Positions 1 through 6,820 of a DNA stretch of 7,100 nt are shown here, piece by piece. The position numbers were made by a program, and so were the translations under genes. Where the stretch lies: the NCBI GenBank assembly GCA_900548465.1, contig URKY01000074.1, positions 1 to 7,100 on the forward strand. Reading direction: 5' to 3'. The stretch is from an uncultured Eubacterium sp. GTDB taxonomy: Bacteria; Bacillota; Clostridia; Lachnospirales; Lachnospiraceae. The notes under the pieces were generated by a model. The model worked only from the letters and a program-made list of their open reading frames with translations. It searched no databases and had not been told where the DNA came from. Each line of letters begins with the position of its first letter. The stretch's first letter is position 1.

Positions 1-666
1 ATATACGTTATACAGGAAGAAGCCAAGTAATGCTCCCACAAATGCTGCTGTTATTGGTTCAAGCCCTGTTCCTATTGCGACTGCCGTAAAAAATACTGCA
101 ATAATAACTGTAACGCTTGTTGCCAGACCATCTAATCCGTCTGTAAGATTTGCTCCATTTACCGTACCAAGCACAGCAATAAACAAAAATGGAATAAAAA
201 GCCATGTTGGCATTGTTACTTCCATACCATGAGCAAACGGAATTATTGTCTTTGTTCCAAGACCTGAATATTCCAATATATAGAAGCAGAAAACTGCTGT
301 CACTACCAGCTGGGCTATAATTTTTTGAATTTCAGTAAGTCCAAGATTTCTCTTTTTTACTACCTTTATGTAGTCATCAGTAAATCCAATCAGTCCAAAT
401 CCTATTACCATAAACAAAACCGGAACGATTCTTGTTTCTTTGCAAACTATAATAAAAATCAGTGATGTTACTATGACGCTTGCCAGAATAATCATGCCAC
501 CCATTGTCGGGGTTCCCGCTTTACTCTGATGGGATTTTGGTCCTTCTTCCCTAATATATTGTCCGAATTTCATTTTTTTCAATAAAGGTATTATTATTGG
601 ACATAATATTACACTTACTGCAAAAGAAATGATAATTGCCGTTATAATTGTTGTACTTACACTCAT
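1..666 (-). CDS. mraY: MraY, phospho-N-acetylmuramoyl-pentapeptide transferase (N-terminal 222 codons; 3' part outside window)
   Basis: MraY is an integral membrane enzyme that transfers phospho-MurNAc-pentapeptide from UDP to undecaprenyl phosphate, giving lipid I on the inner face of the membrane. The visible protein has a hydrophobic N-terminal segment (about residues 5-28), then the family segment KSHQSKAGTPTMGG (44-57). The Asp pair GFTDDYIK follows, with Asp97-Asp98, known in the family as catalytic and Mg-binding. NLTDGLDGLA (173-182) is also family-typical. The fragment stops at GALLGFFLYN, just before the third conserved Asp and the His-rich loop, so about 100 residues are missing. 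The start ATG lies one base after the stop of the upstream PBP gene. Its strong Shine-Dalgarno AAGGAG sits inside the last PBP codons, so coupling is likely. murE, which precedes mraY in B. subtilis, is absent here. Identification is secure. Confidence 0.97.
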   Translation of the reverse strand, partial: MSVSTTIITAIIISFAVSVILCPIIIPLLKKMKFGQYIREEGPKSHQSKAGTPTMGGMIILASVIVTSLIFIIVCKETRIVPVLFMVIGFGLIGFTDDYIKVVKKRNLGLTEIQKIIAQLVVTAVFCFYILEYSGLGTKTIIPFAHGMEVTMPTWLFIPFLFIAVLGTVNGANLTDGLDGLATSVTVIIAVFFTAVAIGTGLEPITAAFVGALLGFFLYNVY

Positions 667-667
667 T

Positions 668-2407
668 TTATTCTCCTTGTTTTTTCCCCTCCAATATGTA
701 TGGAAGTATATTTTTGTATAAATTACTAATTACAGGTGCTGCTACCTGACCGCCATAGTATATTCCCTGTGGTTCATCAATTATTGCCATGGCAATAACC
801 TGTGGATTATCTGCAGGTGCAAAACCCATAAATGATGCTATATATTTTCCTGAACCTCTTGGAAGTTTTTGGGATGTAGCGGTTTTTCCACCTACTTTAT
901 ATCCTTCAACTTTTCCTTTACTACCGGTTCCTTCTGATATGACTTTTTCAAGTACATACCTCATTGTATCAGAAGTTTCCTTTGATACAACATTTTCTGT
1001 CTCCTTATGGGAAAATTTTTCTATCAAATTTCCTTTGGAGTCCCTTGATGCTACGGCAAAATGAGGTGTTATAAGCTTTCCTCCATTTACCACGGCACTT
1101 GCCGCCACCAGATATTGTACCGGTGTTATCTGAAAGGACTGACCAAAAGACATTGTAGCAAGTTCCACCGGTCCCACGTTTTTGATTTGATGAATTATGG
1201 TGGATGCTTCTCCAGGAATATCAATACCGGTTTTTTGCATCAATCCTAATTTTTTCATTTGAGCATAAAACTTTTGCGCCCCTACTTTAAGTCCTACATC
1301 GATAAAAACCGGATTGCAGGAATTCATTGTTCCCTGAAGGAATGTTTCGCTTCCATGTCCCGTAGTTTTATGACACCTTATTCTTCTGTCATCCACCACT
1401 CTGAATCCCGGGCAGTTAAACCTGGTGTCCAACGTTACCAATTTATTTTCCAGAGCTGCCGTGGCTGTAACCACCTTAAAAGTTGAACCCGGCTCATAAG
1501 TATCATTAGTACACTGGTTTCTCCACATTCTGTTTAAAAGATCCTGTTTTTTCTTCTGACTTAATTTCTCATTTGTCTCATAATTTAATTTGTAAGGCTC
1601 ATTTAAATTAAATTCCGGTGCATTTACCATTGCATAAATTTCACCGTTATTAGGATTCATTACAATAATAGAGACATAATTAGCTTTTTTTGCCTCAAGC
1701 GTATTATATGCAATTTGTTCAGCATATTGCTGAATATTTACATCTATGCTTGTTTCCAAATCATTTCCGGGAATGGGTTCCTGCCTCTGTTCCAGGGCAT
1801 TTTTCATCTCAATTCCTCTGGAATCCGTGGGAGTAAGTATTAGGCCGTCACTGCCTTTTAAATATTTTTCATATTTTACTTCCAAGCCAATTATACCTTG
1901 ATTATCTCCTCCTGTAAAACCCAAAACCTTTGATGCCAGACTTTCATAAGGATAATACCTTTTGTAGTCTTCGTCAACCTTTACTCCGGATAGATTGTAT
2001 TCTCTAATTTTGTCTCCAACTTTTTTTGACACGTTAGATTTAATTTTTTCCCTAACGCTTATTTTTTCAACTTTTTTTCTTACTTCCTTTTCATCTACTT
2101 TAAGTTCTTTACTTAAAATACTGATGATTTTATCCTTTTCACTTTCTTTTATTTGATTATATATAACTGAAACCGTACAAACGGTTTTGTTACTTGCTAT
2201 TACCTTTCCATTTCTGTCTAATATTCTCCCTCTCGGAGCCTTTATTTTTCTTTCTCTCTCCTGCACTTCAAGGGCTCTGCTTCCATAATATTCTGATTTA
2301 AAAACCATCAGATATACAAGCCGTCCCACAATAAATGTGCAAAATAGAATCACAAATAAAGAATATATAAGTAGCAGTTTTCTATTAATAGTTTTGATGT
2401 TTTTCAA
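668..2407 (-). CDS. Class B penicillin-binding protein, SpoVD-like transpeptidase
   Basis: This 579-residue protein is a membrane-anchored D,D-transpeptidase. It has a short cytoplasmic tail, one membrane anchor (about 11-33), a PBP-dimer domain opening with PRGRILDRNGKVIA (58-71), and a C-terminal transpeptidase domain. The catalytic motif is EPGSTFK with Ser308 and Lys311; the second motif is SCN (363-365). The third is KTAT (508-511) where KTG is usual. It has no PASTA domain, unlike B. subtilis SpoVD. Cys345 and Cys364 sit where the redox-active pair of B. subtilis SpoVD is expected. The start is TTG: the in-frame codons upstream hold no ATG, GTG or other TTG before a stop, and a GGGG Shine-Dalgarno lies 8 nt upstream. 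Being second of two tandem class B PBP genes matches spoVD in B. subtilis. A second vegetative division or elongation PBP is the alternative. The family is certain; the sporulation role is inferred from position. Confidence 0.93.
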   Translation of the reverse strand: MKNIKTINRKLLLIYSLFVILFCTFIVGRLVYLMVFKSEYYGSRALEVQERERKIKAPRGRILDRNGKVIASNKTVCTVSVIYNQIKESEKDKIISILSKELKVDEKEVRKKVEKISVREKIKSNVSKKVGDKIREYNLSGVKVDEDYKRYYPYESLASKVLGFTGGDNQGIIGLEVKYEKYLKGSDGLILTPTDSRGIEMKNALEQRQEPIPGNDLETSIDVNIQQYAEQIAYNTLEAKKANYVSIIVMNPNNGEIYAMVNAPEFNLNEPYKLNYETNEKLSQKKKQDLLNRMWRNQCTNDTYEPGSTFKVVTATAALENKLVTLDTRFNCPGFRVVDDRRIRCHKTTGHGSETFLQGTMNSCNPVFIDVGLKVGAQKFYAQMKKLGLMQKTGIDIPGEASTIIHQIKNVGPVELATMSFGQSFQITPVQYLVAASAVVNGGKLITPHFAVASRDSKGNLIEKFSHKETENVVSKETSDTMRYVLEKVISEGTGSKGKVEGYKVGGKTATSQKLPRGSGKYIASFMGFAPADNPQVIAMAIIDEPQGIYYGGQVAAPVISNLYKNILPYILEGKKQGE

Positions 2408-2464
2408 GTACTTATCCCCAAAAAGGTTTATTACATTTTATTCATTTCTTACTTTGACAATTAC
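2408..2464 (-). promoter_or_regulatory. 57-bp inter-PBP gap with Shine-Dalgarno for a TTG start and a weak promoter-like element
   Basis: This is the longest gap inside the operon. Read on the minus strand it holds TTGTCA (2455-2460) and TGTAAT (2430-2435), 19 bp apart. They resemble -35 and -10 boxes, but the spacing is long. GGGG (2416-2419) lies 8 nt before the TTG start of the downstream PBP and is the likely ribosome binding site. B. subtilis spoVD is known to have its own sporulation promoter, but I see no convincing sigma-E consensus here. The ribosome site is likely; the promoter is a weak guess. Confidence 0.35.
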
Positions 2465-4339
2465 TTAATTTTTCTCAGTCTTGTCTATTCCCATATATGG
2501 AAGTATCTGCTTCATTATATATGTCCAGAATTCTGTATTATAGGCTGTGGCCTCAGAGTTACCTGCCGGGCTGTCCATAACCGTGTAACATACAACCTGA
2601 GGATTTTCGCATGGTACGCAACCGATAAATGACAGGATATGCTGTCCTTTAATTCTTCCTATCTTTCCTGATGTATAAACTTTTTCCGCCGTACCTGTTT
2701 TTCCACCAACGCTGTATCCAGGTATTGCGGCTGTCTTTCCGGTACCTGTCTTAACTACTTCTTTTAAGCACTCTTTAATAAAGTCGGAAGTTTCCCTTGT
2801 TATAGTTTCTTTTACCAATGTCTTTGAGTAGTTTTTAACAAGATTTCCATCCTGTGTTACAACCTGTTTTACAACGTGAGGTTCATAATAATAACCTCCG
2901 TTTATAAGAGATGAAAATCCTGCCACCATCTGTACCATGTTAACAGTAAAGTTCTGTCCAAAAGTATTTGTTGCAAGGTCAACTATACCCATTCCTTTTT
3001 CCCTGTCAAATACAATACCTCTTGTTTCGCTTGGTAGATCTATTCCTGTTTTCATGCCAAATCCAAATCGTGACTGATATTTCATAAATGTTTTTGCCCC
3101 CATTTTTCTGCCCAAAAACATCATATAATCATTACAGGACTGCGCCACTGCAGTTTTTACGTCTATTGTTCCATGTCCATCTTCTTTATGACATTTGATT
3201 TTAAACACATCAACCTTCTCGTAACCGTCGCAGGTAAATTTAGTCTTTTTGTTTACGAGATTTTCTTCCATTGCGGCTGCAACTGTAAATGGTTTCGCCG
3301 TAGAACCCGGTTCAAATGAATCCGTAATACAATAATTTCTCCATAACCCATTTAAGATTTCAGACTGTTTCTTTTCGGACATTTTTTCCAGTTGAGATTT
3401 ACTGTATAATCCCTCCAAATTGTCCGGATTATTTAAGTCAAATGTAGAGTCATCTCCCATTGCCAGTATTTCACCGGTGTTAGGGTCTGCAATAACCGCT
3501 GCAATTCTCTTCGGACTATATTTTTTCATGTATTTTTTTATTCCGTTTTGAACAATACGCTGTATATTCATGTCTATTGATGAAATAACATTGTCGCCGT
3601 TTTCTGCATTTTTTACTACGGTTTCCATATTATTTTCCGCATCCATATATCCGTATTCACGACCATTTATACCATTTAAATAGTCATTATAGCTTGCCTC
3701 AATTCCTATGGTTGCCTGATTGTTTTTGTTAGAAAATCCCAATACACTACACGCCAACGTGCTATATGGATACTGACGTTTGTATTCTTCTTCAAACCAG
3801 ATACCCTTTGTATTATTTACAGCTTTTTCTTCTTCATCTGTTTTAACAAATTCACCTTTTTCGTATGCCTGATAGTCCTTTATATCTTCATACCTGAGTT
3901 CTTTTTTTGCCACCCAGTAACTGCTGTTTTTTCTTTCATTTATACTTGTAATTAAATCTTCTCTGTCAAAACCAAAATACTTAACTAATGCATTAACCGT
4001 AGGCTCCATATATCTCTCATTTCCATCAGCTTTTAACAGTTTACAGTCAATTACAAGATTGTACATCATAACACTGGTAGCCAACACGTTTCCGTTTCTG
4101 TCTTTAATGTCACCTCTCTTAAAAGGTACAACCCTGCTTGTGAAACTTTGCTGTTGGAGAACTTTTATTGAGTAATTATCCCCTTCAGTTATGTTTATTC
4201 TCACAATAACTATGCACATAATAAATAGAAATCCGATAATGACGCGATATGCCCACTTCAGATTTCTATATTTTTGTTTGTCAAATTTAATTTTCGGTTT
4301 TCTTCTTCTAACGACTCTTTTTTTTCTTACTTCACTCAT
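2465..4339 (-). CDS. Class B penicillin-binding protein, PbpB/FtsI-type septal transpeptidase
   Basis: This 624-residue protein probably crosslinks septal peptidoglycan as partner of an FtsW-type glycosyltransferase. A very basic cytoplasmic tail (1-28, rich in Arg and Lys) precedes one membrane anchor (about 31-48). The PBP-dimer domain starts at FKRGDIKDRNGNVLA (73-87). The transpeptidase domain has all three canonical motifs: STAK with Ser346 and Lys349, SCN (401-403) and KTGT (547-550). The protein ends at about the point where PASTA repeats begin in B. subtilis PBP2B; there are none here. It lies directly after ftsL (2-bp gap), the place of pbpB in B. subtilis and ftsI in other dcw clusters. 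Only a weak AGG precedes the ATG, so translation probably depends on coupling to ftsL. It resembles the neighbouring PBP closely, including identically spaced cysteines, which suggests an old tandem duplication. Confidence 0.94.
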   Translation of the reverse strand: MSEVRKKRVVRRRKPKIKFDKQKYRNLKWAYRVIIGFLFIMCIVIVRINITEGDNYSIKVLQQQSFTSRVVPFKRGDIKDRNGNVLATSVMMYNLVIDCKLLKADGNERYMEPTVNALVKYFGFDREDLITSINERKNSSYWVAKKELRYEDIKDYQAYEKGEFVKTDEEEKAVNNTKGIWFEEEYKRQYPYSTLACSVLGFSNKNNQATIGIEASYNDYLNGINGREYGYMDAENNMETVVKNAENGDNVISSIDMNIQRIVQNGIKKYMKKYSPKRIAAVIADPNTGEILAMGDDSTFDLNNPDNLEGLYSKSQLEKMSEKKQSEILNGLWRNYCITDSFEPGSTAKPFTVAAAMEENLVNKKTKFTCDGYEKVDVFKIKCHKEDGHGTIDVKTAVAQSCNDYMMFLGRKMGAKTFMKYQSRFGFGMKTGIDLPSETRGIVFDREKGMGIVDLATNTFGQNFTVNMVQMVAGFSSLINGGYYYEPHVVKQVVTQDGNLVKNYSKTLVKETITRETSDFIKECLKEVVKTGTGKTAAIPGYSVGGKTGTAEKVYTSGKIGRIKGQHILSFIGCVPCENPQVVCYTVMDSPAGNSEATAYNTEFWTYIMKQILPYMGIDKTEKN

Positions 4340-4341
4340 AA

Positions 4342-4815
4342 TTATTTACCTGGTACATCTCCATACTGAAGTGTATATCCACTATCACTGGATTTATAGT
4401 TTGAAATCTGGCTATCCTTAGCCTGTCTCATTCCAAGTTTTTTTGTAGCCTCCTTATATACATGGTCTACATTTACGTAGCTGTTAATAGAATATGACAA
4501 AGCATCGTTTTGATACTGAACTGTCTTTATCTGTTTCTTTAGCCCGGAAATGTTATCTCTTGTGCTTGCTACATTGCTCTGAATTGAAAGGTAAGTTACG
4601 CACATTACAAAACACACTAACGAAACCACTGCCAAAAAAGCAACATGTCCCATGTTCATTGTTAAGCCTTCACTTCTGCGGTTTATATTTTTTTCCTTAA
4701 CATTTCTCGCTTCTGCTCTGTTTACTTTCTGTGGTTTTGTTTTCCTTACAGTATTTCCATCTATATATTCACTTCTGTAATTATTTCTTTTGCGATTATC
4801 TCTTACCTGATACAT
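4342..4815 (-). CDS. ftsL: FtsL-like septum protein
   Basis: This 157-residue bitopic membrane protein fits FtsL, a divisome scaffold that pairs with DivIC/FtsB and regulates the septal synthase. The layout is diagnostic even though FtsL sequences are poorly conserved. A long basic cytoplasmic tail (about 1-54) is followed by one membrane span (about 55-77), then a predicted coiled coil (about 80-112, e.g. ISGLKKQIKTVQYQND). Next comes VYKEATKKLGM (119-129), which resembles the conserved segment after the coiled coil in FtsL/DivIC proteins, and a polar tail. It sits between rsmH and the PbpB-type gene, the usual ftsL position, with 2-bp gaps on both sides. AAAGG about 8-9 nt before the ATG is a fair ribosome site. 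Its length is somewhat above B. subtilis FtsL (about 117 residues), mostly from the tails. The assignment rests on topology and position. Confidence 0.85.
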   Translation of the reverse strand: MYQVRDNRKRNNYRSEYIDGNTVRKTKPQKVNRAEARNVKEKNINRRSEGLTMNMGHVAFLAVVSLVCFVMCVTYLSIQSNVASTRDNISGLKKQIKTVQYQNDALSYSINSYVNVDHVYKEATKKLGMRQAKDSQISNYKSSDSGYTLQYGDVPGK

Positions 4816-4817
4816 TT

Positions 4818-5753
4818 TTAACGCCTTTCAAATATTCTTAGTTTTGAACTTTTTGCTCTCTTATTGTTCACTATTTCTTCTTCTGAAGGAATTATCGGCT
4901 TTCTTGTTATAACCTTTCCTTTTGATACTTTACCGCACACGCAAACCGGAAAATCCGGAGGACATGTACATGGGTTTTCGTTTTCCCTGAATTTTGTTTT
5001 TACAATTCTGTCCTCAAGGGAATGAAATGTAATAATACAAATTCTTCCACCAAGATTTAAGTGTTCAATCATTGTGTCTATTGAATCCTTCAGAACCTTT
5101 AGTTCATTGTTTACTTCGATCCTAATTGCCTGGAAAGTTTTCTTTGCAGGATGTCCACCTTTTGCCTGAAACTTCATTGGAATGGATTCCTTTACTATCT
5201 CACTTAGTTCGCCCGTTGTAGTAAGAGGTTTTTTCTTTCTAGCCATCACAATATGCTTTGCAATGTTTTTTGCAAATCTGTCTTCTCCATAGTCTCTAAT
5301 TATTCTATATAACTCATTTTCTGAATAATTATTAACAACATCCGAAGCTGTAATCATCTGTCTTGTATCCATTCTCATATCAAGAGGTGCATCCGCTTTG
5401 TATGAAAATCCTCTTTCAAGATTGTCAAGCTGATATGAGGAAACTCCTAAATCTAAAACTATTCCATCAACCTTATCTATGTCTAAATCTTTAAGTATCG
5501 TATCTATCTCACAATAGTTACTTCTTACCATTGTTACTTTATCTTCAAATTCACTAAGTCTTTCTCGTGCTGCCTCAAGTGCTTCGCTATCCTGATCAAT
5601 TCCAATAAGTCTTCCTTTTGACGAGAGATGTTTACACACTTCATAGGCATGTCCACCACCACCTAATGTTCCATCAACATAAATACCATCCGGTTTTATA
5701 TTTAGGCCATCAATGGTTTCCTTTAATAAAACTGATACATGTTTGAAATCCAT
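4818..5753 (-). CDS. rsmH: RsmH (MraW), 16S rRNA (cytosine-1402-N4)-methyltransferase
   Basis: RsmH adds the N4-methyl group to C1402 of 16S rRNA at the ribosomal P site, using S-adenosylmethionine. The 311-residue protein is of normal family length. It shows the family landmarks in order: [13 protein letters not shown] (5-17), the SAM-binding loop [13 protein letters not shown] (27-39), [12 protein letters not shown] (99-110), [15 protein letters not shown] (115-129), [20 protein letters not shown] (199-218) and [12 protein letters not shown] (241-252). A Cys cluster, [14 protein letters not shown] (262-275), and the basic C-terminus ending IFERR are also typical. It starts 26 bp after the mraZ stop with a good GGAAGG ribosome site, and its stop lies 2 bp before ftsL. 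Nothing is unusual in it. Confidence 0.98.
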   Translation of the reverse strand: MDFKHVSVLLKETIDGLNIKPDGIYVDGTLGGGGHAYEVCKHLSSKGRLIGIDQDSEALEAARERLSEFEDKVTMVRSNYCEIDTILKDLDIDKVDGIVLDLGVSSYQLDNLERGFSYKADAPLDMRMDTRQMITASDVVNNYSENELYRIIRDYGEDRFAKNIAKHIVMARKKKPLTTTGELSEIVKESIPMKFQAKGGHPAKKTFQAIRIEVNNELKVLKDSIDTMIEHLNLGGRICIITFHSLEDRIVKTKFRENENPCTCPPDFPVCVCGKVSKGKVITRKPIIPSEEEIVNNKRAKSSKLRIFERR

Positions 5754-5779
5754 ATTGACCTTCCTTTTCTTTCTTAATA

Positions 5780-6229
5780 CTAAACACCTAACTCAGCCAT
5801 GTAGTCTGCAAGTTCTTCCATTTTTTCTTCTGCGTCATCACTTTCAAGGTATTCATTCATCTGTTCATTCCACTTATCTATATCCCAAATTTCAATACGA
5901 TTACCAACTCCTACCCAGACAACTTCTTTGTCTAAAGATGCGTATGCCCTTAATGAAGCCGGAACCAACACACGTCCCTGTTTGTCTGCATCAAGGGTCT
6001 CCGCACCACCGAGGAAAAATCGATTAAAACTTCTAACTTTCTTATCTGTAAATGGTAAACTGCTTAACTTCTCCTGTAACGCTGTCCAAGCAGATTCCGG
6101 ATATGCAAAAAGACACTTGTCGATTCCTCTGGTCACAACAAGTTTTTCAGCAAGATTATCTCTAATTTTTGAAGGGATGACTGTTCGTCCCTTGACATCC
6201 ATCTTCTGAGTCTGTTCTCCTGTAAACAT
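5780..6229 (-). CDS. mraZ: MraZ, AbrB-like transcriptional regulator of the dcw operon
   Basis: MraZ is a DNA-binding protein that in other bacteria forms ring-shaped oligomers and regulates its own dcw operon through tandem repeats near the promoter. The 149-residue protein shows the typical tandem of two SpoVT/AbrB-like half domains. The first begins [21 protein letters not shown] (positions 1-21). The second includes [18 protein letters not shown] (82-99). Each has the D-x-(K/Q)-G-R signature. NRFFLGGAE (69-77) between them is also family-like. The C-terminal tail (about 120-149) is acidic. As first gene of the operon it has a 5' leader of about 80 nt carrying the operator repeats. AGG 8 nt before the ATG is a weak ribosome site. 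Length and start agree with the family. Confidence 0.97.
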   Translation of the reverse strand: MFTGEQTQKMDVKGRTVIPSKIRDNLAEKLVVTRGIDKCLFAYPESAWTALQEKLSSLPFTDKKVRSFNRFFLGGAETLDADKQGRVLVPASLRAYASLDKEVVWVGVGNRIEIWDIDKWNEQMNEYLESDDAEEKMEELADYMAELGV

Positions 6230-6264
6230 ATCTTTTACCTGTCTTTTACGTAAATTTCAGTTGA

Positions 6265-6305
6265 TTTTCACCACTTTTCACCACAAAGTGGGTAAGTTTC
6301 ACCAC
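6265..6305 (-). promoter_or_regulatory. MraZ-box operator: three direct GTGGTGAAA repeats
   Basis: Read on the minus strand, GTGGTGAAAA occurs at 6265-6274 and again at 6275-6284, an exact 10-bp tandem. GTGGTGAAAC follows at 6296-6305, offset by 21 bp, so all three face the same side of the helix. An inverted AAAGTGGG (6285-6292) lies between the second and third. Known MraZ sites are short G-rich repeats spaced one helical turn apart next to the mraZ promoter (TGGGN in E. coli, AAAGTG-type in mollicutes). The repeats span about +5 to +45 from the predicted start point. Autoregulation by MraZ is inferred. Confidence 0.8.
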
Positions 6306-6315
6306 TTATATGAAA

Positions 6316-6344
6316 ATAATATATCATTTTATTAGGTATTGCAA
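6316..6344 (-). promoter_or_regulatory. Sigma-A-type mra operon promoter
   Basis: On the minus strand, -35 TTGCAA (6339-6344) and -10 TATTAT (6316-6321) are separated by exactly 17 bp of AT-rich sequence. Transcription would start near 6309, giving an 80-nt leader before mraZ. An extra AAAGTGG (6345-6351) abuts the upstream edge of the -35 box and may be another MraZ contact. This is the only good promoter I see between the upstream terminator and mraZ. Confidence 0.75.
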
Positions 6345-6436
6345 CCACTTTTTAAAAATATTTTTATTTCTTTTAAGGATTTTGTGTCCATTTTTCTATT
6401 TATTTTTGGGAATTGTCATGTTAGGTTGGTTTTGAG

Positions 6437-6474
6437 TACGGGCAGGAACGTAGATTATTTACTTTTTTGGTGTA
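6437..6474. repeat. Possible decayed sixth dyad unit
   Basis: This starts TACGGG and ends GGTGTA. It is 38 bp long and begins 71 bp before the next unit, so length and phase match the array, but few arm bases are retained. Weak on sequence alone. Confidence 0.25.
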
Positions 6475-6480
6475 CTTCAG

Positions 6481-6501
6481 CTACCATTCAGTGAATCATA
6501 G
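6481..6501. repeat. 21-bp imperfect palindrome, core ATTCA-G-TGAAT
   Basis: The outer bases CTA / TAG and inner arms ATTCA / TGAAT match across a central G, with two mismatched positions on each side. It could be a protein-binding dyad. It lies just before the first clear array unit, and no regulator can be named from it. Confidence 0.35.
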
Positions 6502-6507
6502 AAAATA

Positions 6508-6546
6508 TACAAGTATTTTAGCTTACATGTCTGGATTTCCCTGTAA
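6508..6546. repeat. Dyad unit A
   Basis: Arms are TACAAGTATTT and TTTCCCTGTAA. Only TACA/TGTA and scattered inner positions pair, making this one of the two most degenerate clear units. Confidence 0.6.
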
Positions 6547-6580
6547 TTTTAGAAGTTTCAATTCTATGATATTTTTACAT

Positions 6581-6618
6581 TACAAGTATATAGATAATTT
6601 AATCCTCCACCCCTGTAA
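6581..6618. repeat. Dyad unit B
   Basis: Arms are TACAAGTATAT and CCCCTGTAA. On the minus strand TTACAGG pairs with CTTGTAA through one G-U, giving about seven pairs. Confidence 0.6.
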
Positions 6619-6654
6619 TCAGAATTCATTTGTCAGGGGTATGACCTTGAAACT

Positions 6655-6692
6655 TACAAGGATTTCTAAATTATTTCTTTACAATCCCTGTA
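6655..6692. repeat. Dyad unit C
   Basis: Arms are TACAAGGATT and AATCCCTGTA, a 10-bp stem broken only at one position. That position is G-U on the minus strand and A-C on the plus strand. Confidence 0.7.
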
Positions 6693-6719
6693 TTTCTCCT
6701 AATAATTATTGCCTCCATA

Positions 6720-6739
6720 ATGTTTAACCACTTAAACAT
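6720..6739. repeat. Perfect 8-bp hairpin in the enlarged spacer between units C and D
   Basis: ATGTTTAA and TTAAACAT flank a CCAC loop. The hairpin is 20 nt long and roughly accounts for the extra 22 nt of this spacer. On the minus strand its centre reads AAGTGGTTAAA, one base from the AAGTGGTGAAA of the MraZ boxes. Confidence 0.6.
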
Positions 6740-6749
6740 GTGCTAAAAA

Positions 6750-6787
6750 TACAGGGATATGTTTGAAAATTGACGTGTTCCCTGTAA
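6750..6787. repeat. Dyad unit D
   Basis: It has perfect 8-bp arms TACAGGGA (6750-6757) and TCCCTGTA (6779-6786) around a 21-nt core. The left arm can instead pair over 12 bp with the right arm of unit C. Confidence 0.75.
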
Positions 6788-6820
6788 GCCATAAATATAG
6801 AAATAAAAATAAGATTTTTC

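Larger units (their letters stand above)
6354..6507. other. Non-coding stretch between promoter and dyad array
   Basis: T-rich on the plus strand (6354-6420), with no ribosome site and no coding-like frame. It holds a possible decayed sixth array unit (6437-6474) and a 21-bp imperfect palindrome (6481-6501), listed separately. Otherwise I see nothing. Confidence 0.5.

Noticed and set aside
875..886. KTA motif taken as a sign of a dead PBP
   Set aside because: Catalytic Ser308, Lys311, the SCN motif and the Lys of the third motif are all present, and the frame is intact.
789..1486. Three plus-strand open frames opposite the SpoVD-like PBP gene
   Set aside because: They are antisense shadows of a well-supported gene, without ribosome sites or plausible proteins. 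The same holds for the plus-strand frames opposite the PbpB-like gene, ftsL, rsmH and mraZ.
2411..2420. DnaA-box-like TTATCCCCA
   Set aside because: It is a single imperfect copy, and the same bases are explained by the Shine-Dalgarno of the downstream PBP gene.
6555..6570. AGAATTGAAAC on the minus strand, like the 3' end of clostridial CRISPR repeats
   Set aside because: It occurs once, with no repeated copy and no matching repeat start.
6467..6727. 86-codon open frame on the plus strand
   Set aside because: TTG start without a ribosome site. It runs through three dyad units and their spacers, and the protein has no recognisable pattern.
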